Shown here in pieces: positions 1-12,950 of a stretch of DNA of 64,000 nucleotides; within the stretch, counting starts at the first letter, position 1, and the number at the start of each line of letters is the position of its first letter. The position numbers and the translations under genes were made by a program. A model generated the notes under the pieces. That model did not search any database, was not told the origin of the DNA, and worked only from the letters and a program-made list of their open reading frames with translations. This stretch comes from Haemonchus contortus. Lineage: Eukaryota; Nematoda; Chromadorea; Rhabditida; Trichostrongylidae. The stretch covers positions 10,953,014 through 11,017,013 of the forward strand of contig LS997562.1 in assembly GCA_000469685.2 (NCBI GenBank), read 5' to 3'.

Positions 1-641
1 GGTCGAAAACAGGAACTCCGGAAAACGTATTTACGTCCACTTTCCGACTTCTAAAGTGGATGCTATTCTTTCAAATATTTCTCCAACTTATTTCTCCATA
101 AAATCGCATCCAATTCATGCATGCAGTCTTAAAACCGGTGTTTGCAAGCATTTGTTTCATTCAAATTCAGGCCGTTATTTCAGCGCCATCATAAAGCTTG
201 ATTTCCTATTTTTCTCAAGTTGGAAGGAAAGAATGACACCGCGATCGCGAACGAAAGGGAGACGAGCAGAAGAATCGGTTTTGTGTAATCGATTCACCGC
301 ACACGGCAGTAAAACAAATATTTCATTGGCTTTTTGGTAGAATATTTAATTTTTCGTAATGAGAGTTCTCGAATAAGAAAAGCTTCGAGATCAAAGTCGT
401 TTTTCTTAAGTTGGGTGGTAGAGAAAATGCGAAAAAATGAAGTGCGAGGGTCATTGAGTGAAAATGTTATAAATTTCAATGATCACTGGTAATGGGAACA
501 GGAGGGGAGAGGTGATGAAAGAAATCTGAGATGGTATTCCAGGTAACTCAAGGGAATCGCAGTGAATGAGTCATTTCACGTGTTCCGGGTTTTCTTAGCT
601 CCTAATTACTGCTTATATGAACGATGAAGCCATCAGCTCAC
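1..641. other. No gene recognised
   Basis: Short open frames only, on both strands, with no recognisable protein or repeat. If the exon-like stretches just to the right are real, this would be the 3' part of that minus-strand gene. Confidence 0.4.
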
Positions 642-1019
642 TTATGAACTGAGTTATAAGAAGTTCCTCATACAGTTTACGGCTTATTCCCTTCGTTTCG
701 TCAGCATAACCATATGGGAATGAACTGAGCGGCATTCTCGACCCCAGAATCCCACGTGGACCGATATTAAGGACCTGATCTTGCAAACACAACTTGCTGA
801 AATACTGAAAAGTCAAGAACCAGCTGTGATTAATAGCCCAAGCAATTAATCCATCGGAGTAGCTTTTGCGCTGTCACTATCGACTAATTAATCTGCATCA
901 CCATTCACTTGGAATGTAATTAACATCCAAAAATTCAAAGTTTCCCCTAAAACTTGCTTTTGATGCTTTCATCGGCGTTATATACTCACACGAAACGTGA
1001 AAGCATCACAGCCGTCGAA
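642..1019 (-). CDS. Two exon-like stretches, unknown product
   Basis: Two minus-strand stretches have good splice signals and join in frame. 1019..990 follows a ctattttag acceptor, encodes FDGCDAFTFR and ends at gtgagt. 804..642 follows a gacttttcag acceptor, encodes 54 residues beginning YFSKLCLQDQ and ends at gtgagc. Exon-like stretches continue upstream: about 1222-1194 ends in phase before gtaggt, and 1495-1430 follows a cattgcag acceptor and starts KYGEEVL. A stop and frame change near 1430 makes either a pseudogene or a wrong join possible. I do not recognise the family. The calls rest only on splice signals and protein-like composition, so the entry is tentative. Confidence 0.3.
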
Positions 1020-3058
1020 CTAAAATAGAAAACAACGATGAGAACAAGCCCTGAGGTCAAAAAGTAGGCGTTGGACGAGTTTTCGAAGAAAAGCTAGTGG
1101 TCTAAAAAACCGTTGGCTGTTCCATACTTCACCAAACTCGTCTTAACGTTTATTTGTTGGCTTTCTTTGTTTCCACGCTAACCTACGAACCTGTCAGCAA
1201 CTCTAATCCCAACTAATAATTTTCAGAACAAAAACCAGAAAAGTCAAGCTCTGGAAGCCCTAACCCCTAGTGAGTAGACGCCCATAAGAGCCTTTTCTTT
1301 TCGAACCTCATGGGTGTTAAATGCATGAAAACCGGCTTTAATCGAGTGAGTATTGTTCACCATTGCCAACAAGTGCCTGCCAATGTGTGGACAACTCGTC
1401 CACGACAGTTCCTTAGCTACACTCATCAACTTAGCAACCTATCGGTCAACTCTTTCTCGATGAGACCGGAGAGAACCTCTTCCCCGTATTTCTGCAATGA
1501 TGTAACTTTTGTGATCCTTTGACTTATTCCATGAATACCCCAATTTGCTAGTTCCTTGCAAGCAGTAGGAGATTCTCGAAGGACGTGGTGTTATGTTGGC
1601 AAATTTCGGACATTTTGAATTATTAATTCAAAGTTTATTAAGTAGATCTAATTCAGAGAAAATTACAGAAAGTACGTCGAATACGAAGGGATGATAAGAA
1701 AATGATTTTCAAAAAAGTGGTCAGGAGCCTCTTGAATGTTGGTCCTAAATGCCACGCCTTACTCTAAAGCAGCTGCCTAAGTCAATCAACTAGTTGTAAG
1801 ACGTGACGAGTGAGACAACTAACTAGGAAAGACAGCGTGGGCTTGGTGCATAACGATCTTTATATCGGTGTCAGATGCTTCGGTATGTCAAAAAACCATC
1901 AAAGTGTTCGCATAACTTCCTGACAAAGGCCCAGAAAAAGATGGTAGACCTTGGACCCGAATGCCCAGGTAGCGTACATCCACAAGACAGTGGTTTCGAA
2001 CAGTTACCGTAACCAACCTTTGCCTGTCAAAGCATGCCCTCACAATTCGCGCCCTGACAGCAGCGGGTGTAGCGATCCTGCACTCCAATCAGGCGCAAGA
2101 TTCCCACATCCAACAGCAAATATGGTTCATTTCGCATTGGCGGGCAGACATCATGGTACTCCAGAAGTGATATTGATGCCATCTTTTGGTGATGGTTGGG
2201 ATTCCCGAATGGCAAGCCAGCACGCGGCAAGACAACTGACAAGCGGTGCGTGACGAGAAAATTAGCCAAGTTTCGCGTGAAAGAACCAGACTCATACCAT
2301 GAATCCCCTACGGTACGACAGGTAAATAAGTAGCAATTAAACAGCACACCAAAAGCAGAGAAAAAAAGAACATTGACACAGCTACCTTTCATAGGATCAC
2401 TTCATCAGAGAGGGTTAATGATTCGGAAAACCAAGCTGATCAAATAATGAAAATGGCCAAACGAACTTCGCATTAGATGACATTCTAAATAAGGTGAGAA
2501 CGAACCGCATACGTGAACTGCAATAGTGGAACAAGCCGATGCTCGGAATCAAATGAGGCGTTCAAAGGTTTTTTGATCAAAAATCTGTTTTCTCGAACCG
2601 GTACTCAATCTTGGCGAATAATCAGTTTTCCTTGTAAAGAACATGACCAGGCCATGGTGCATGATGACAATAGAACTCTTTTTCGAGATTTTCCACTTCA
2701 ATCAATGTCTGCCAAAATGCTCAAAAACCCTCGATTCAAGTGGGAGCGGTTCTTCAATCATTCACTGCAGTCAAGCAATTATTCCCCTTAAAATCTTCGA
2801 TTCGAGCCTTCTCTTACACACCGATCTTGCATTTTATCCCGTAGAATGCTGCAAATAAGTCAGGAGGCGCCATGACTGTCACTGACCTACTTTCTCATGC
2901 CCTTGAAACTTCCGAGCATGGACTACAACGGAATGCGTTCAGCTTCAATAATGATGATCGATATCGATTATTGAATCTTTTCCATCATCTTCCTGTGTGT
3001 TCCACTTGGAAGTGATCACTTATTTGGGGTGCTGTGTATGTGTTCCCAGTTGTATGCC
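1020..3058. other. No firm gene; possible upstream exons to 1.65 kb
   Basis: Up to about 1650 the minus strand has further exon-like pieces, described with the candidate gene at 642-1019. From 1650 to 3058 I see only short open frames without recognisable similarity. Confidence 0.4.
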
Positions 3059-4569
3059 TGACCAAGGACACACCATGCTGCAACCATCATTGCAATCGCC
3101 TAAGCTCTTCACTAGGTACTGATTTGCATCGTTTGTCGGAATATCTCATTGTCCATATCAGATTTTTAGGGTGAAATGAATCCTGTCAGATGAATTGCTT
3201 GATAAAGAGGAGGTAGCATCCATTCAAAGATTTCAGGCTAGAAGGCAGACACGAAGAGGACTTCTCTGCATCTCTGCCCTTGTACTTCCTCTATGGGGCT
3301 CTACCCATGCACTTCCTTTGTGTGGGTGGCGGGTACGGGAACGAATTTTCGATCGCACCTAATCAAGCTCGCCTCGCACCTAGGCGCGAAGTGACCTTAA
3401 CTAGGTGCGAAGACTCTGCGGTAATCACGCTGCCCGCACTCGCTACTAATCGAGTTAAAACTTGTCATTTAAAGAGAATAATTGCAGTTCAACAGACGGA
3501 GATTCTATTGAAAAATGTTCTTTTTTCAAAGAAAAAGTTCCAATATCAATTTCAACGGTTTTGAGAGTTTTATTTACACGCATAATGAACAAGTTTAGTA
3601 CATTTCATTTCAAGCTCCTGGAAAATGGGTAAACAGTATAGTTCACTTCTTTTTTTGGTATTTTCGCTTATTTGCGATATCAAACAACCTTTACAAAAGC
3701 GATGTAGTTCTCTAGAGTTGTTTAGTATTGGGACTACTCTTCATTGAATGGTCATTGATTGCACTACGGCTAACCATGCTGGCCATTTCACAGTTTTTAC
3801 GGCATTTAGCAAGTCTTCAGGCTAAACTCAACACCTTGAGGAGAGATCATCGAGGACTATTTAACTAATTGGATTAGTGCTTCAACTATCAGTGCTTACT
3901 TTATGAGACACTACCATGTATTCTGGAGACAGACTGTACTGTTCCGATGAACTTACAGGGCGTCCTCTCGCTCCAAACTATTTAGGAGTGCGCGGTCCAC
4001 TGCCCCATTTTCTCCACTGTCCGAGCTTTCCACTTTTGCTCCGGAAGCCCTAGTACCACGAAATAATTCTTCTGAATTTCTGCTCTACACAGCCTCCTCC
4101 GATGCACCTGGATCCCACATCACAACCTTCGCCCCACACATTTCCTGCACCCACACAGCCTTCTACAATGCAGCCGAATCCCGTAACACAACCTTAAACA
4201 CAACACAAATTCTCCCATATCGCACAAACTTTATTCACAAAATATATTGAATTCATTTATTATGCGTGTAAATAAAACTCTCAAAACCGTTGAAATTGTT
4301 ATTGGAGCCTTTTCTTTGAAAAAAAATTTTGATAGAATGTCCACTTTTTTAAACTGTCATTATCCTCCTTAAATGACAAGTTTTAACTCGATTAGTAGCG
4401 AGTGCGAGCAGCGTAATTACCGCGGAGTCTTTGCACCTAATTAAGGTCACTTCGCGCCTAGGTGCGAGTCGAGCTTGATTAGGTGCGATCGAAAATTCGT
4501 TCGCACACCCGTGGGTGGCTAAGTACTTTACGTTAAGGCAGGATGTGGTTTTTTGAAAGGAAAAAACCG
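3059..4569. repeat. Dispersed repeat, copy A (interrupted)
   Basis: About 270 bases (3059-3330) plus the final 50 (4520-4569) match, with scattered differences, a second copy at 8095-8428. Shared blocks include the stretch around atcctgtcagatgaattg and the terminal tttttgaaaggaaaaaaccg. Copy A is split by the 1180-bp foldback element at 3331-4510. Copy B is uninterrupted and so shows the pre-insertion site. The family has no visible coding capacity and I cannot name it. Confidence 0.75.
3331..4510. mobile_element. Mutator-like foldback DNA transposon, non-autonomous
   Basis: A 1180-bp element has inverted arms of about 260 bp (3331-3590 and 4252-4510). Both ends start GGGT and share GAACGAATTTTCGATCGCAC reading inwards. 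It is flanked by a perfect 9-bp direct repeat GTGGGTGGC (3322-3330 and 4511-4519). The uninterrupted paralogue at 8.4 kb has a single GTGCGTGGC at the matching place. Long arms with a 9-bp duplication are the usual signature of Mutator-like elements. The 660-bp centre has no coding capacity, so any movement would need a transposase from elsewhere. Confidence 0.85.
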
Positions 4570-6844
4570 GAGAGCCAACTGATTCCAAGTCTTCAGAAGG
4601 CATCGCCAAAGCGCTGCTTCGGAATCCATTGAGGCCGTTTCCGAGCACCTCGAGACTAACTATTGCACGGTATTGATCGATTAATCAGTACAGATCAATA
4701 TCAAGCTGTAGTGCAATACCAGGTGTACACGACTTCCCTACAGCCAGGTAGAAGTGGTGGAACGGGTGAGCCAATTTGTGTCCAATTGCAATTACTTCGC
4801 ACCTTCCTCTCCCATCCACTGACTCGCCTGGGGGGTGACCTCCCTTAATTGGTTGGCTGGTGACCTCTGTGTCAGTCAGCTAGCCTCACGTCTAACAATA
4901 TCGATTGTGTGAGTGAGAAACTTCTTTACATTCAAAACATGAGAAATAAAATAAAGCAAAACAAAAAATATGAAACGCATAAATAATAAAACAAAAGAAG
5001 GTTTGGAGGCTAAAATAATCATTGGAAATATCATAAGATAGGGGGAAAAATTATCGCATTGTGTAAGCATTCAGCATCCATTCTCACAAGGCGCCTGCAG
5101 GCAAACTAGTTGACAGAGTGACCTTTCAAGCTTTTTTAACACCCTCTATCGCTTTCTTTGGACACCGCCAGTAGGTCACTTGAAGCTATCCAAATATGTG
5201 GATGAAAGCATCATAAATCTACCTCTGCACTGTGTTTGTCATTGCATGAGCACGATGTCTGACTTGTACTACTCCGAATGCTACCGCAGCGTCTTCTCCG
5301 GCTTAAACTCATGACTAGCTGCTCCTGTTGCTCCTTCTTATTTCTACGAATCCCTATATTTAGCTAGCCCGCCACAATACACTGTACCACCTCTATTTCA
5401 TGTATCTGCACCCCTTCCACCCCTTGCACCTCCTCATTCTGTTCCCTCGAGTACTGTAGCTCCGAATTCCTTTTATTTACATTCAGCACCCGCAAGCATT
5501 GTGAGTTCTGTGAACCAAAACCTTACGTTTTCCAAGACCCTAGGGGCAGCTACGGCTACTACAAATCCGGGGTGCACCCAAGTGCCAACATATGTTGGCA
5601 GGTAAGGCAGGAAAGGCAGGTAAGCAAAAGTGGGAAGCATAACGTACCAATATACCGGATTCCAGGCAACGGGTATTGCGGTACAGTGATATCAAGCATT
5701 AAGCAAAATCAATTGATATCGATCGGGTACAAAGATTTTTGCTAGGTAGCCGAATTTGTCACCAACATCATGAACAATCTTTTCAAGATGAGAAATGCTC
5801 AGTCAGGTAATCCAGACAGTCATGGTCTTCTCATACTGATTCATCCCCATGCTACACATCAAGGAGATCCTCCAATGAACCGTGATCGAACTCTCCCATA
5901 AACGCAATGTCTCCAGACTGGCGACAGTTGTCCTATCACTGGTCTGCACTTCCTTGTTGTATCGAAAGAATGCTTGGAATTCCCAACGGTGAAGCTTGGA
6001 TCACATGGAGGCTCATCCGGTATCATGATCTATCATCATAAATCAACGTTATTGAAAATGAACGTTCTGAGAGATTCCTTTCTAATCTAATCTGACCTTT
6101 CTTTGTTGGATACCTTGTAGGGCACTCTTTCCGATTCATTAAGCGCAGGTGCTAAGCCGGCAAAAAACCGTGTCGTGTCGATTGTGTCAAACAGAATTCG
6201 CTTTGGTCGATTCTGATTCTTTTTCGAAGTTCAAACCGGTTTTTAATAAGCTTTTCTAGCGTTAAGCACATGATCATTTCAAGGGGGGACTGCGTATTGT
6301 AATGGGGATTTGATAGTTGTGCCGGGAACTGCGTAAGGAAACATCGACGTAGGTGCGTTTATTTCTTGCATAAGGCCGATTAATAGCACAGAAATCCGAT
6401 ACCACTGAGGGAACCAACAATCAGGGAACGTATAAGCCTTGAACAAATGGAAATGGTCGTTCGGAAGGAATTTTGTTACCCCTTAACTTTCTAAACATAC
6501 TGTACATAGCTTCTGTTTTGGTAAACCATCTCCACGGAACAACAAAAAAGAAAACGCAAAATTGAGAAAGTTACCGTACTGCAGTTGATCTGTACCCCCC
6601 CCCCCATCCCCATCCCCCTCCCCCCCCCTCACCCTTTCTACCGAGTCTTGACCAGTTATAAGAAAAGAAAATGATTAAAGGGTAAGGGATAGGGTCCTTT
6701 GGAGTCGTTTTCCCATTCCCAATTCGTTTTTCATCCAGAATTGTAGGGAGTTCGCTTTTGTGTGTGATCCATACAATGGCTTGAAGTGGCCAGCCGTTGA
6801 ACAATGTAAAATTTTATCCTCCAAGTGTGGTATTAGTGTTGTAT
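4570..6844. other. No gene recognised; poly-C tract
   Basis: No protein or known repeat seen. An imperfect hairpin near 4663-4720 pairs TATTGCAC with GTGCAATA. A C-rich tract with a run of 11 C lies at 6595-6605 and is followed by C-rich sequence to about 6632. Confidence 0.5.
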
Positions 6845-6960
6845 CAGTTGGTCGACTGTGAATAAGTGGAAGGATTGGTTAGCCTAGGCAGATGCTGGAA
6901 CGAAATTCAATCTTCGAACCATGCTTGTGATAGTGAATAACTTATCACTACACTACCTTG
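6845..6960 (-). repeat. Degenerate tRNA-derived SINE fragment
   Basis: The reverse complement resembles the head of the SINE family seen best at 37313-37607, including a B-box-like ggttcgaag. It is strongly diverged and only the head is visible. Confidence 0.45.
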
Positions 6961-7329
6961 AGAGCGCGATATGGGCTCAAAGCCTGACTTCCTAATCATT
7001 GAGAATACGAATGTTAGTCCCACTCCGAGCACAGATTGCCCCAATCCCATACTTCTTTTGCCACGACCATAACACATCCCACCTGATCAAAGGAAAAGCT
7101 TCTTCTAGATACGCAATGGGCAGAACCAGACTGACCGGAAGTTGGGACTTTCGCATATATTTTTCGCTGATTCCAAAAATGCAGGCCTAATCGACCAGAG
7201 GGGATGAGATGTCCGAACCACACAATTCAAGTTTTTCCAACAAGAAACGACTGTACTCTGCCATCTCTTCTGTAGTAACCCGATGTCTAATAGAAAGATC
7301 ATCGTTTGAACCCTCATTCCAAGGCTTCA

Positions 7330-7990
7330 CATCTGTCCATGCACTTTCACGATAAGTTTGTTAAGATTCAGCAAAATGGCGCATTCCAAGAATGGGAGTT
7401 TTGGCTACTCCAAAGATTTTGCAATGGCAACAAATCCAACTAGGCCTGTTCTTTCAAATATTTCCTCAATTCTAAGTGGGAATATTTCGCTCAACGTATT
7501 CGAGAGAGAATTCTATGAGCCTGTTAATCTCTTCAACCGACGACAATGGCATCTGAATAGGCGCCAGCGGATGTTATTCGAGAAATGCTCGATTAAAGCA
7601 AATAAAGTCTGTGGCTGAGGAAGCCATCTCCCATTTCGGGCTCTCTCCCATCCCGTCTTGCCAAACCATCTCTTTACTATGATCGGGCTCGGTAACATGG
7701 AGTAATGCGGCAGAGTTCCAGGCCGTTAAGAGATTTTGCTTAACGAAAATTTCGACTGTGGCCTGCCCAACCAAATACTTTCACGATTATGAGTGGAAGT
7801 GAATGACATGGCGCGTTCCAGGGAAATGATTTTGGAGCGGTTTTGTAGTGTTCAGAGGCATCTTCCTTTGCAAAAATTCCAACTGTAGCCTGCTTCCGGC
7901 TTCTAATGATTAATGTTTTCTCCGCGAAAAAGCGGGATAAACCACTCCGTAGAGCATTGAAGGTCACTGTCTGTGGATGACGGCTTTCAA
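7330..7990. repeat. Degenerate internal repeats
   Basis: 7340-7402 and 7782-7842 resemble each other (actttcacgat ... atggcgc-ttcca ... gattttgg). Two blocks reading ctgtggcctgc and ctgtagcctgc recur about 130 bases apart. This looks like an old tandem or transposon-derived repeat without coding capacity. Confidence 0.35.
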
Positions 7991-8094
7991 TTGCGTAATC
8001 GTATCATCAAAGGCATATCTGTCACAACCGGCTTCTCCGTTATCAGTTAGCTCAACAGCACAGCACATTGGGAAGGATAAAGGACAACCTTGAC

Positions 8095-8428
8095 GGTCAT
8101 GATTTATTACTCCTGAGGATACGCCATGCTGCCACGATTATTTGCAATCGCATAAGCTTTTCAATAAGTACTGATTGCCACCGTTTGACGGAGTTTCTTA
8201 TTGCCCATAGCAGATTTACAGGCTGAACTGAATCCTGTCAGATGAATTGCCTGATAAAGACGAGGTGGAAGTTGATCCCGGAAGATGGGTAGGACCCTTC
8301 ATAGGTTTCAGGCGAGAAGGCAGACATGTAGGGGAATTTCTCTGCGTCTCTACCCTTGCACTTCCTTTGTGTGCGTGGCTACGTACTTTACGTTTAGGCA
8401 GGATGTAGTTTTTTGAAAGGAAAAAACC
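8095..8428. repeat. Dispersed repeat, copy B (uninterrupted)
   Basis: Homologous to 3059-3330 joined to 4520-4569. It runs straight through the point where the 1180-bp foldback element is inserted in copy A, so it serves as an empty-site reference. Confidence 0.75.
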
Positions 8429-9730
8429 GACATCCACACTTACGTAAACGAATTAGCGCCATCGCGCCGTTTACGTTACGCCATCTGGACAACGTAAGCG
8501 GCGATAATGACCTGTTCTCATATCGGTGTGGCCCCGTACGTGGTAGCCAGCCGGCCGGTAACGCAAGCAGCTAGCCGGCGGTCAGCTACGGAACCGGTTC
8601 TTCGATGGCCAAACCCGCTGCCCGTCACCGTCGCCGTGTTTCTTGCTGTTTCATGTTCATCAGGTGTAAATTAACATACGAAAAGCGAAACGAGATCGTG
8701 AAGAGCAACCAGCCTTGACCGACACGTTTTAGACACATTGTTGGGGATGATACAAGGGGGACGGGACGAAATATAATCGAAATTTGGGAAAAAATGTTTG
8801 GGAGACCGTTATACCAAGCAAAAATACCTATTGACCTGTCACAGGAAACTAAAAGAGATAGTTCTTTCAGAGAATTTGGTTACTTCTAACCTGCGCCTAC
8901 TACAGCCAAAGATGCTGGAGTCGAATCTGCTTCTGAGACCTAGATAGGGCTACGCTAGACTTCTAAATTGGGTCCTCGAGGCTAAACAATGAAGATACCT
9001 ACCAGCACTGATCGCTAGGATCCTTTTCGATCATAAATAGCAGGTACAATTGACTTACAAGGGCTGAGTTGCACTCAGAAGACCAGAACCGTCTCAAACA
9101 AACAAAAGACTTTGACCCTATAAGGCCGGTCAAGTAATAATACTTCAATCCTTCAAGAGAGAACAGTCTGGCTGAAAGGACTCATAAGTAAGGAGGACCT
9201 AAAGGTCCTGGTTAGAATCAAAGGCATACTACGCTCCGAAAGAAGTACAAAAGTGGAGAACTTCAAAAACATAGATTTTCGCTTAAACACCTGCCAACGT
9301 CAAGTGTGTTTGTTCATCTTTCAGAGAATGGAAGTGACCATGTCACAGTCCGAATTCATTTTCATTCGCCGCTGAAAGTCTTCATAAGGCAGACATCAGT
9401 CATAAGATCAGTATCGATAGCGAAAGAACTCAATGCTCGACCAACCGTACTTGAAATTGGGTAATAAACCCGACATGGTTGATCTCAGGGTGAATAACTT
9501 GTTCGGGCAAGGTTGGAGGTTCTCCAACTTCCGCGTAATCGCATCTTCAGTGGAACAGTTACGCTTTACACTTGGCTACTTCCGTGTCTGAATTATACTT
9601 CTCTGCCTGCAAGAACGTGCTTTATGGTGAAAACTATAAGCCAGGGAGCTTCTTTGGAACCAATGGTACCATTCGATTCACGCAGTGTATGGTACATGAG
9701 GAGATGACCTAGAAGGAAACAGAGCAGCGC
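8429..9730. other. No gene recognised
   Basis: 8440-8650 is relatively GC-rich. No open frame with recognisable similarity and no repeat copy was seen. Confidence 0.45.
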
Positions 9731-9734
9731 ACTA

Positions 9735-9950
9735 TCACGTACATAGAGTCCAGGGCTCGACCGACACTAGTATAGGCCGACAAAGCATTTTATCTGAATG
9801 CTCGGTATACTGACACTGTACCCGTATGGGGGTATAAAAGCTTGAACATTAGCCAGTCACCGCAAGTTGTGGTATAGGCCATAAACGAATTCCAACCGGC
9901 GCCAGGAATCGGAATGAAAGTCGAATGCGTCCTTCTTCCCATCACAAAAG
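9735..9950 (+). repeat. Degenerate SINE copy
   Basis: Blocks of the SINE body are still visible: ggtataaaag, gccagtcaccgcaagtt and gtataggccataaacg, with a tail block gaatgaaagtcgaatgcg. The head is poorly preserved. Confidence 0.5.
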
Positions 9951-9967
9951 CATTGTGTTTGCATATA

Positions 9968-10042
9968 ATCGCATCGCTACAATCGGGAATCGAACCTGAG
10001 CCTACTGGCGCTCAACCCAACCGTTGACCTACCAAGACCACC
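9968..10042 (-). other. tRNA-like sequence (pol III box pair)
   Basis: On the minus strand a B box GGTTCGATTCC follows an A-box-like TTGGTAGGTCAACGG at tRNA-like spacing. The T stem has a mismatch and no convincing acceptor stem closes. I read it as a tRNA-derived SINE head or a tRNA pseudogene rather than a working tRNA gene. Confidence 0.4.
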
Positions 10043-10864
10043 CATTCCATATCTCAATTTCCACACCTAAATAATTTTGAAGCTGTATTACTTTGACAAT
10101 ACAGCGGATGGAAAGAGCGAAGAAAAATATGAAGTTTAGATTGTATGTTGGGTAATCCAGGTAACTTAATACATTAAACGCGCATCCAAACGCCCTTTCG
10201 ATTTCAGGGGAAAGCAGAGTGCATGGCACACTCCAAAGATATACCGACAAGTGTAGAGTGCTCCAACTTTTTTGCAAAAATCAGACTACCTATGATGATA
10301 ACGATGATGATGATGATGATAATGATATTTGATGATAACCTTAGTTCTGAGGGCTATCAAAACTTACTCGAAACTGTAATTGTGATGTGGCCTTGTGAGT
10401 CATTCCTAAATTTAGGGGCATCCATGTAACGTGAAAATGATCATCAGTTTTCCTTTAACGAAAAATGTTGCCGTAGAACAAGAAAAACCGGATCATTCAG
10501 CATTCAAATTGTCGTCATTGCACTTGCATACCTTCACATCACAAGGAAAAAAACCGCCTCTAACTGTCCGAATTACGATCGTCTCCTTGTTGGTGTCGTT
10601 GAAACATACAATCGTGATTGAAATCAATTCACAAAATCCTCTGGACACCGGCTTCACAAACCGCCTATTAGTGAAATGACGCGTCACTTACATTCGACTT
10701 TAAAAACACCAGTGGGTGACTAGAGGTGAGTACAAATACGTCGGTGAACCTTGAAAATGTGTAAATGGGGATTGGTAATCCACTGAGGGTAATTCTTGCC
10801 ATCCTCTTCAAGGCTTGGTCAGCTTTTGGTTTGAAAAGTATAGTTTTCGGCGTAAGTCAATGTT
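10043..10864. other. No gene recognised; GAT microsatellite
   Basis: A short gatgat-rich microsatellite lies around 10292-10340. Nothing else is recognised. Confidence 0.45.
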
Positions 10865-10865
10865 C

Positions 10866-11150
10866 TCGGATGCGCATCGCACTCGGCTCCCACTCGAAAT
10901 CGTAATGACGTTTTGTATGTGCATCCGGCCTATACAACGACTCGCAGTGGATAGCCTATGCAGAATTCAGAACTTTTATCCCTCCAGACGAGTATTGTAC
11001 CAATCAGCTTACCTAGGAAAGATAAAAGGCTTGGCTGGCTTAGCCCAATATCGATCCGGGATTCCAACCCTGAATCCTGTGGCCTGGGCGAGTACAGTAC
11101 AGGCCGAGATTCGATCTCTGAATCATGCGTGTGTGATAGTGCTGTCTACA
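10866..11150 (-). repeat. tRNA-derived SINE, minus strand
   Basis: Reverse-complement copy of the family. The tail block (tgcgcatcgcactcggctcc) is at the left, the conserved middle follows, and the head is near 11061-11145. The head seems partly duplicated, with two B-box-like stretches about 40 bases apart. Diverged, but clear over most of its length. Confidence 0.7.
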
Positions 11151-11317
11151 CCTGAATCACCTCTGTCCTTCTATTTAACATAGACTTCATTATGCAAAAA
11201 AAAAAATAAAAGTAGCCAAAAACAAACTCCAATAAAAAAATCAAAAATAGATAATAAATTGAAGAACTATGGGGAAGTTTGAGTACACTTATTATTAACA
11301 GCTAACAGCTGCTTTGC

Positions 11318-11610
11318 TCGGAGGTTGTGTAGTATTAAAAGGCTAGCTATCGCACCCGCATTGTCACAGGTTCGAATCCCGCATCCATATCCGCCTGGGC
11401 CAACTAAACCAACTCCTTGGTCGGTCAATCGGTACCGGACTCGTCTAGGAGGATGAACGCACTGACTTGTACATCAGCTAGCCATCGTAAGTCATTGTAT
11501 AGACCACATAAGCATTCGATACGCCACTACGATTCTGAATGGGAGTCGAATGCGGGGCGTATCCTTCAGACAGGAATGATTACAGCCCAAGACTTGACTT
11601 TAAGTAGACA
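11318..11610 (+). repeat. tRNA-derived SINE, plus strand
   Basis: The B box GGTTCGAATCC is at 11369-11379, followed by the family body: actgacttgtacatcagct, gtcattgtatagaccacat and gattctgaatgggagtcg. It ends in the variable tail near 11610. Confidence 0.8.
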
Positions 11611-12680
11611 GCCGCTTTAGTTGTTACTTTCCCAGTGGAAACAGGATCTAGCCAGATTGGCGCAACCAAAACTGAATGAACTGGCTTTCAGTTCTCGAGA
11701 ATGAAACGCTGCTAAAGCTCATAAGCGATTTCACTGGAACATTTTCCCATGAAGTCCATGAGAAATCGGATAGAAAAGTCAAAGAGAATGAAGTGCACAG
11801 ACTCGATTGATTCATTGGGGATTTCCCATTCGACTTTCACTCAGAACCAAACGAACGTTCTACTGCTCACTCGGATTTGACAGAATCTGTGAAAAAATTT
11901 AGGGATCCGGATTGTTATAACCTGCCAGACAAGCGTGGTAGGATCCAAGGTAGGACAGCTGCAAAAGATAGATGCTACCTTGGTCTCTACGAAACTTGTT
12001 TCCCTGACCACGTAAGTTATGGCGGCACCTTACCTCTTCATACCGCATCCCATCTACAAATGAGTAAAAAAAATAGTGTAAAAAAATAAAATTCAGTAGG
12101 GTTTGATCCCACGGATTCGTCTTATACTCTGTAAAATTGCAGTGGCGTTTCAAAGCGTATTCCGGCCGTTACAATGACTTCCTGAGATAAGCCGGGATCA
12201 AGTTGAGGTCTTCACCTTCTGAAGGAGATCGATACCAACTTCTACTAATCAATCTCAGAAGATGACAAATTTTTTTCCCGGTCGGACGTCTTCCACAAAG
12301 TTGCACAGACTCGGAAATGTTTCCATGGGATGGTGCCGGACGGTTCAATCAAATTTCAAAGACGATAAGACTGAAGCAGTGGGACATGGCGCTGCGACTA
12401 TACGAGAGTCACGTATAGGATCGAATCCTTCAATCCAGCAGACTTTCTTCTACTCTTGAGTTGATTTTTTCGCAACCGTGATTCCTGGAAAAGGGTAACA
12501 AACACAACTAAGTCGGCCTTCCCTATGAACACTAACCATAAGAGGGCCGTCTAAACGAGAATTGATAGTGTCAAAAATTTTGAGGACGAATGGGAAAAAT
12601 CCATCACTGTTCTCCCATGACACAGAGGCAGAACCTTCCTCAGCCGACCTTTCTATCTATAACGCCATGAAGATAGCAGA
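11611..12680. other. No gene recognised; SINE head remnant
   Basis: Around 12375-12440 a degenerate SINE-head-like stretch carries gtataggatcgaatcc. The rest shows nothing recognisable. Confidence 0.4.
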
Positions 12681-12950
12681 GGTGTGGTATAATGGCAGAC
12701 AAGTGGAGCACAGCCACACATACCTGAGGCGCCGATTGATTCCAGACCGATACCCGCTTAAACCAACCAAGCCCTCCCGTCCCTCCAGGGCCATTAACTG
12801 GTACTATGCTCGTTTGGAAGGGTAAAGCCACTGACTCGTACAACCGCCGACAACGGCAAGTTATTGTATAGACCACCGACGTTTTTCTAACGTCACTACA
12901 ATTTTAAACTCAAGTTGAATGCAAAGGCGCATCCCAGAAACAGAATCTTT
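12681..12950 (+). repeat. tRNA-derived SINE, plus strand, diverged
   Basis: The head starts gaggtgtggtataatggc. The body keeps aaccaaccaagccctcc, ggtaaagccactgactcg and gttattgtatagaccacc. The B box is degraded. Confidence 0.7.

Noticed and set aside
9968..10042. Functional tRNA gene on the minus strand
   Set aside because: A and B boxes are present, but the T stem has a mismatch and no acceptor stem closes. SINE head or pseudogene fits better.
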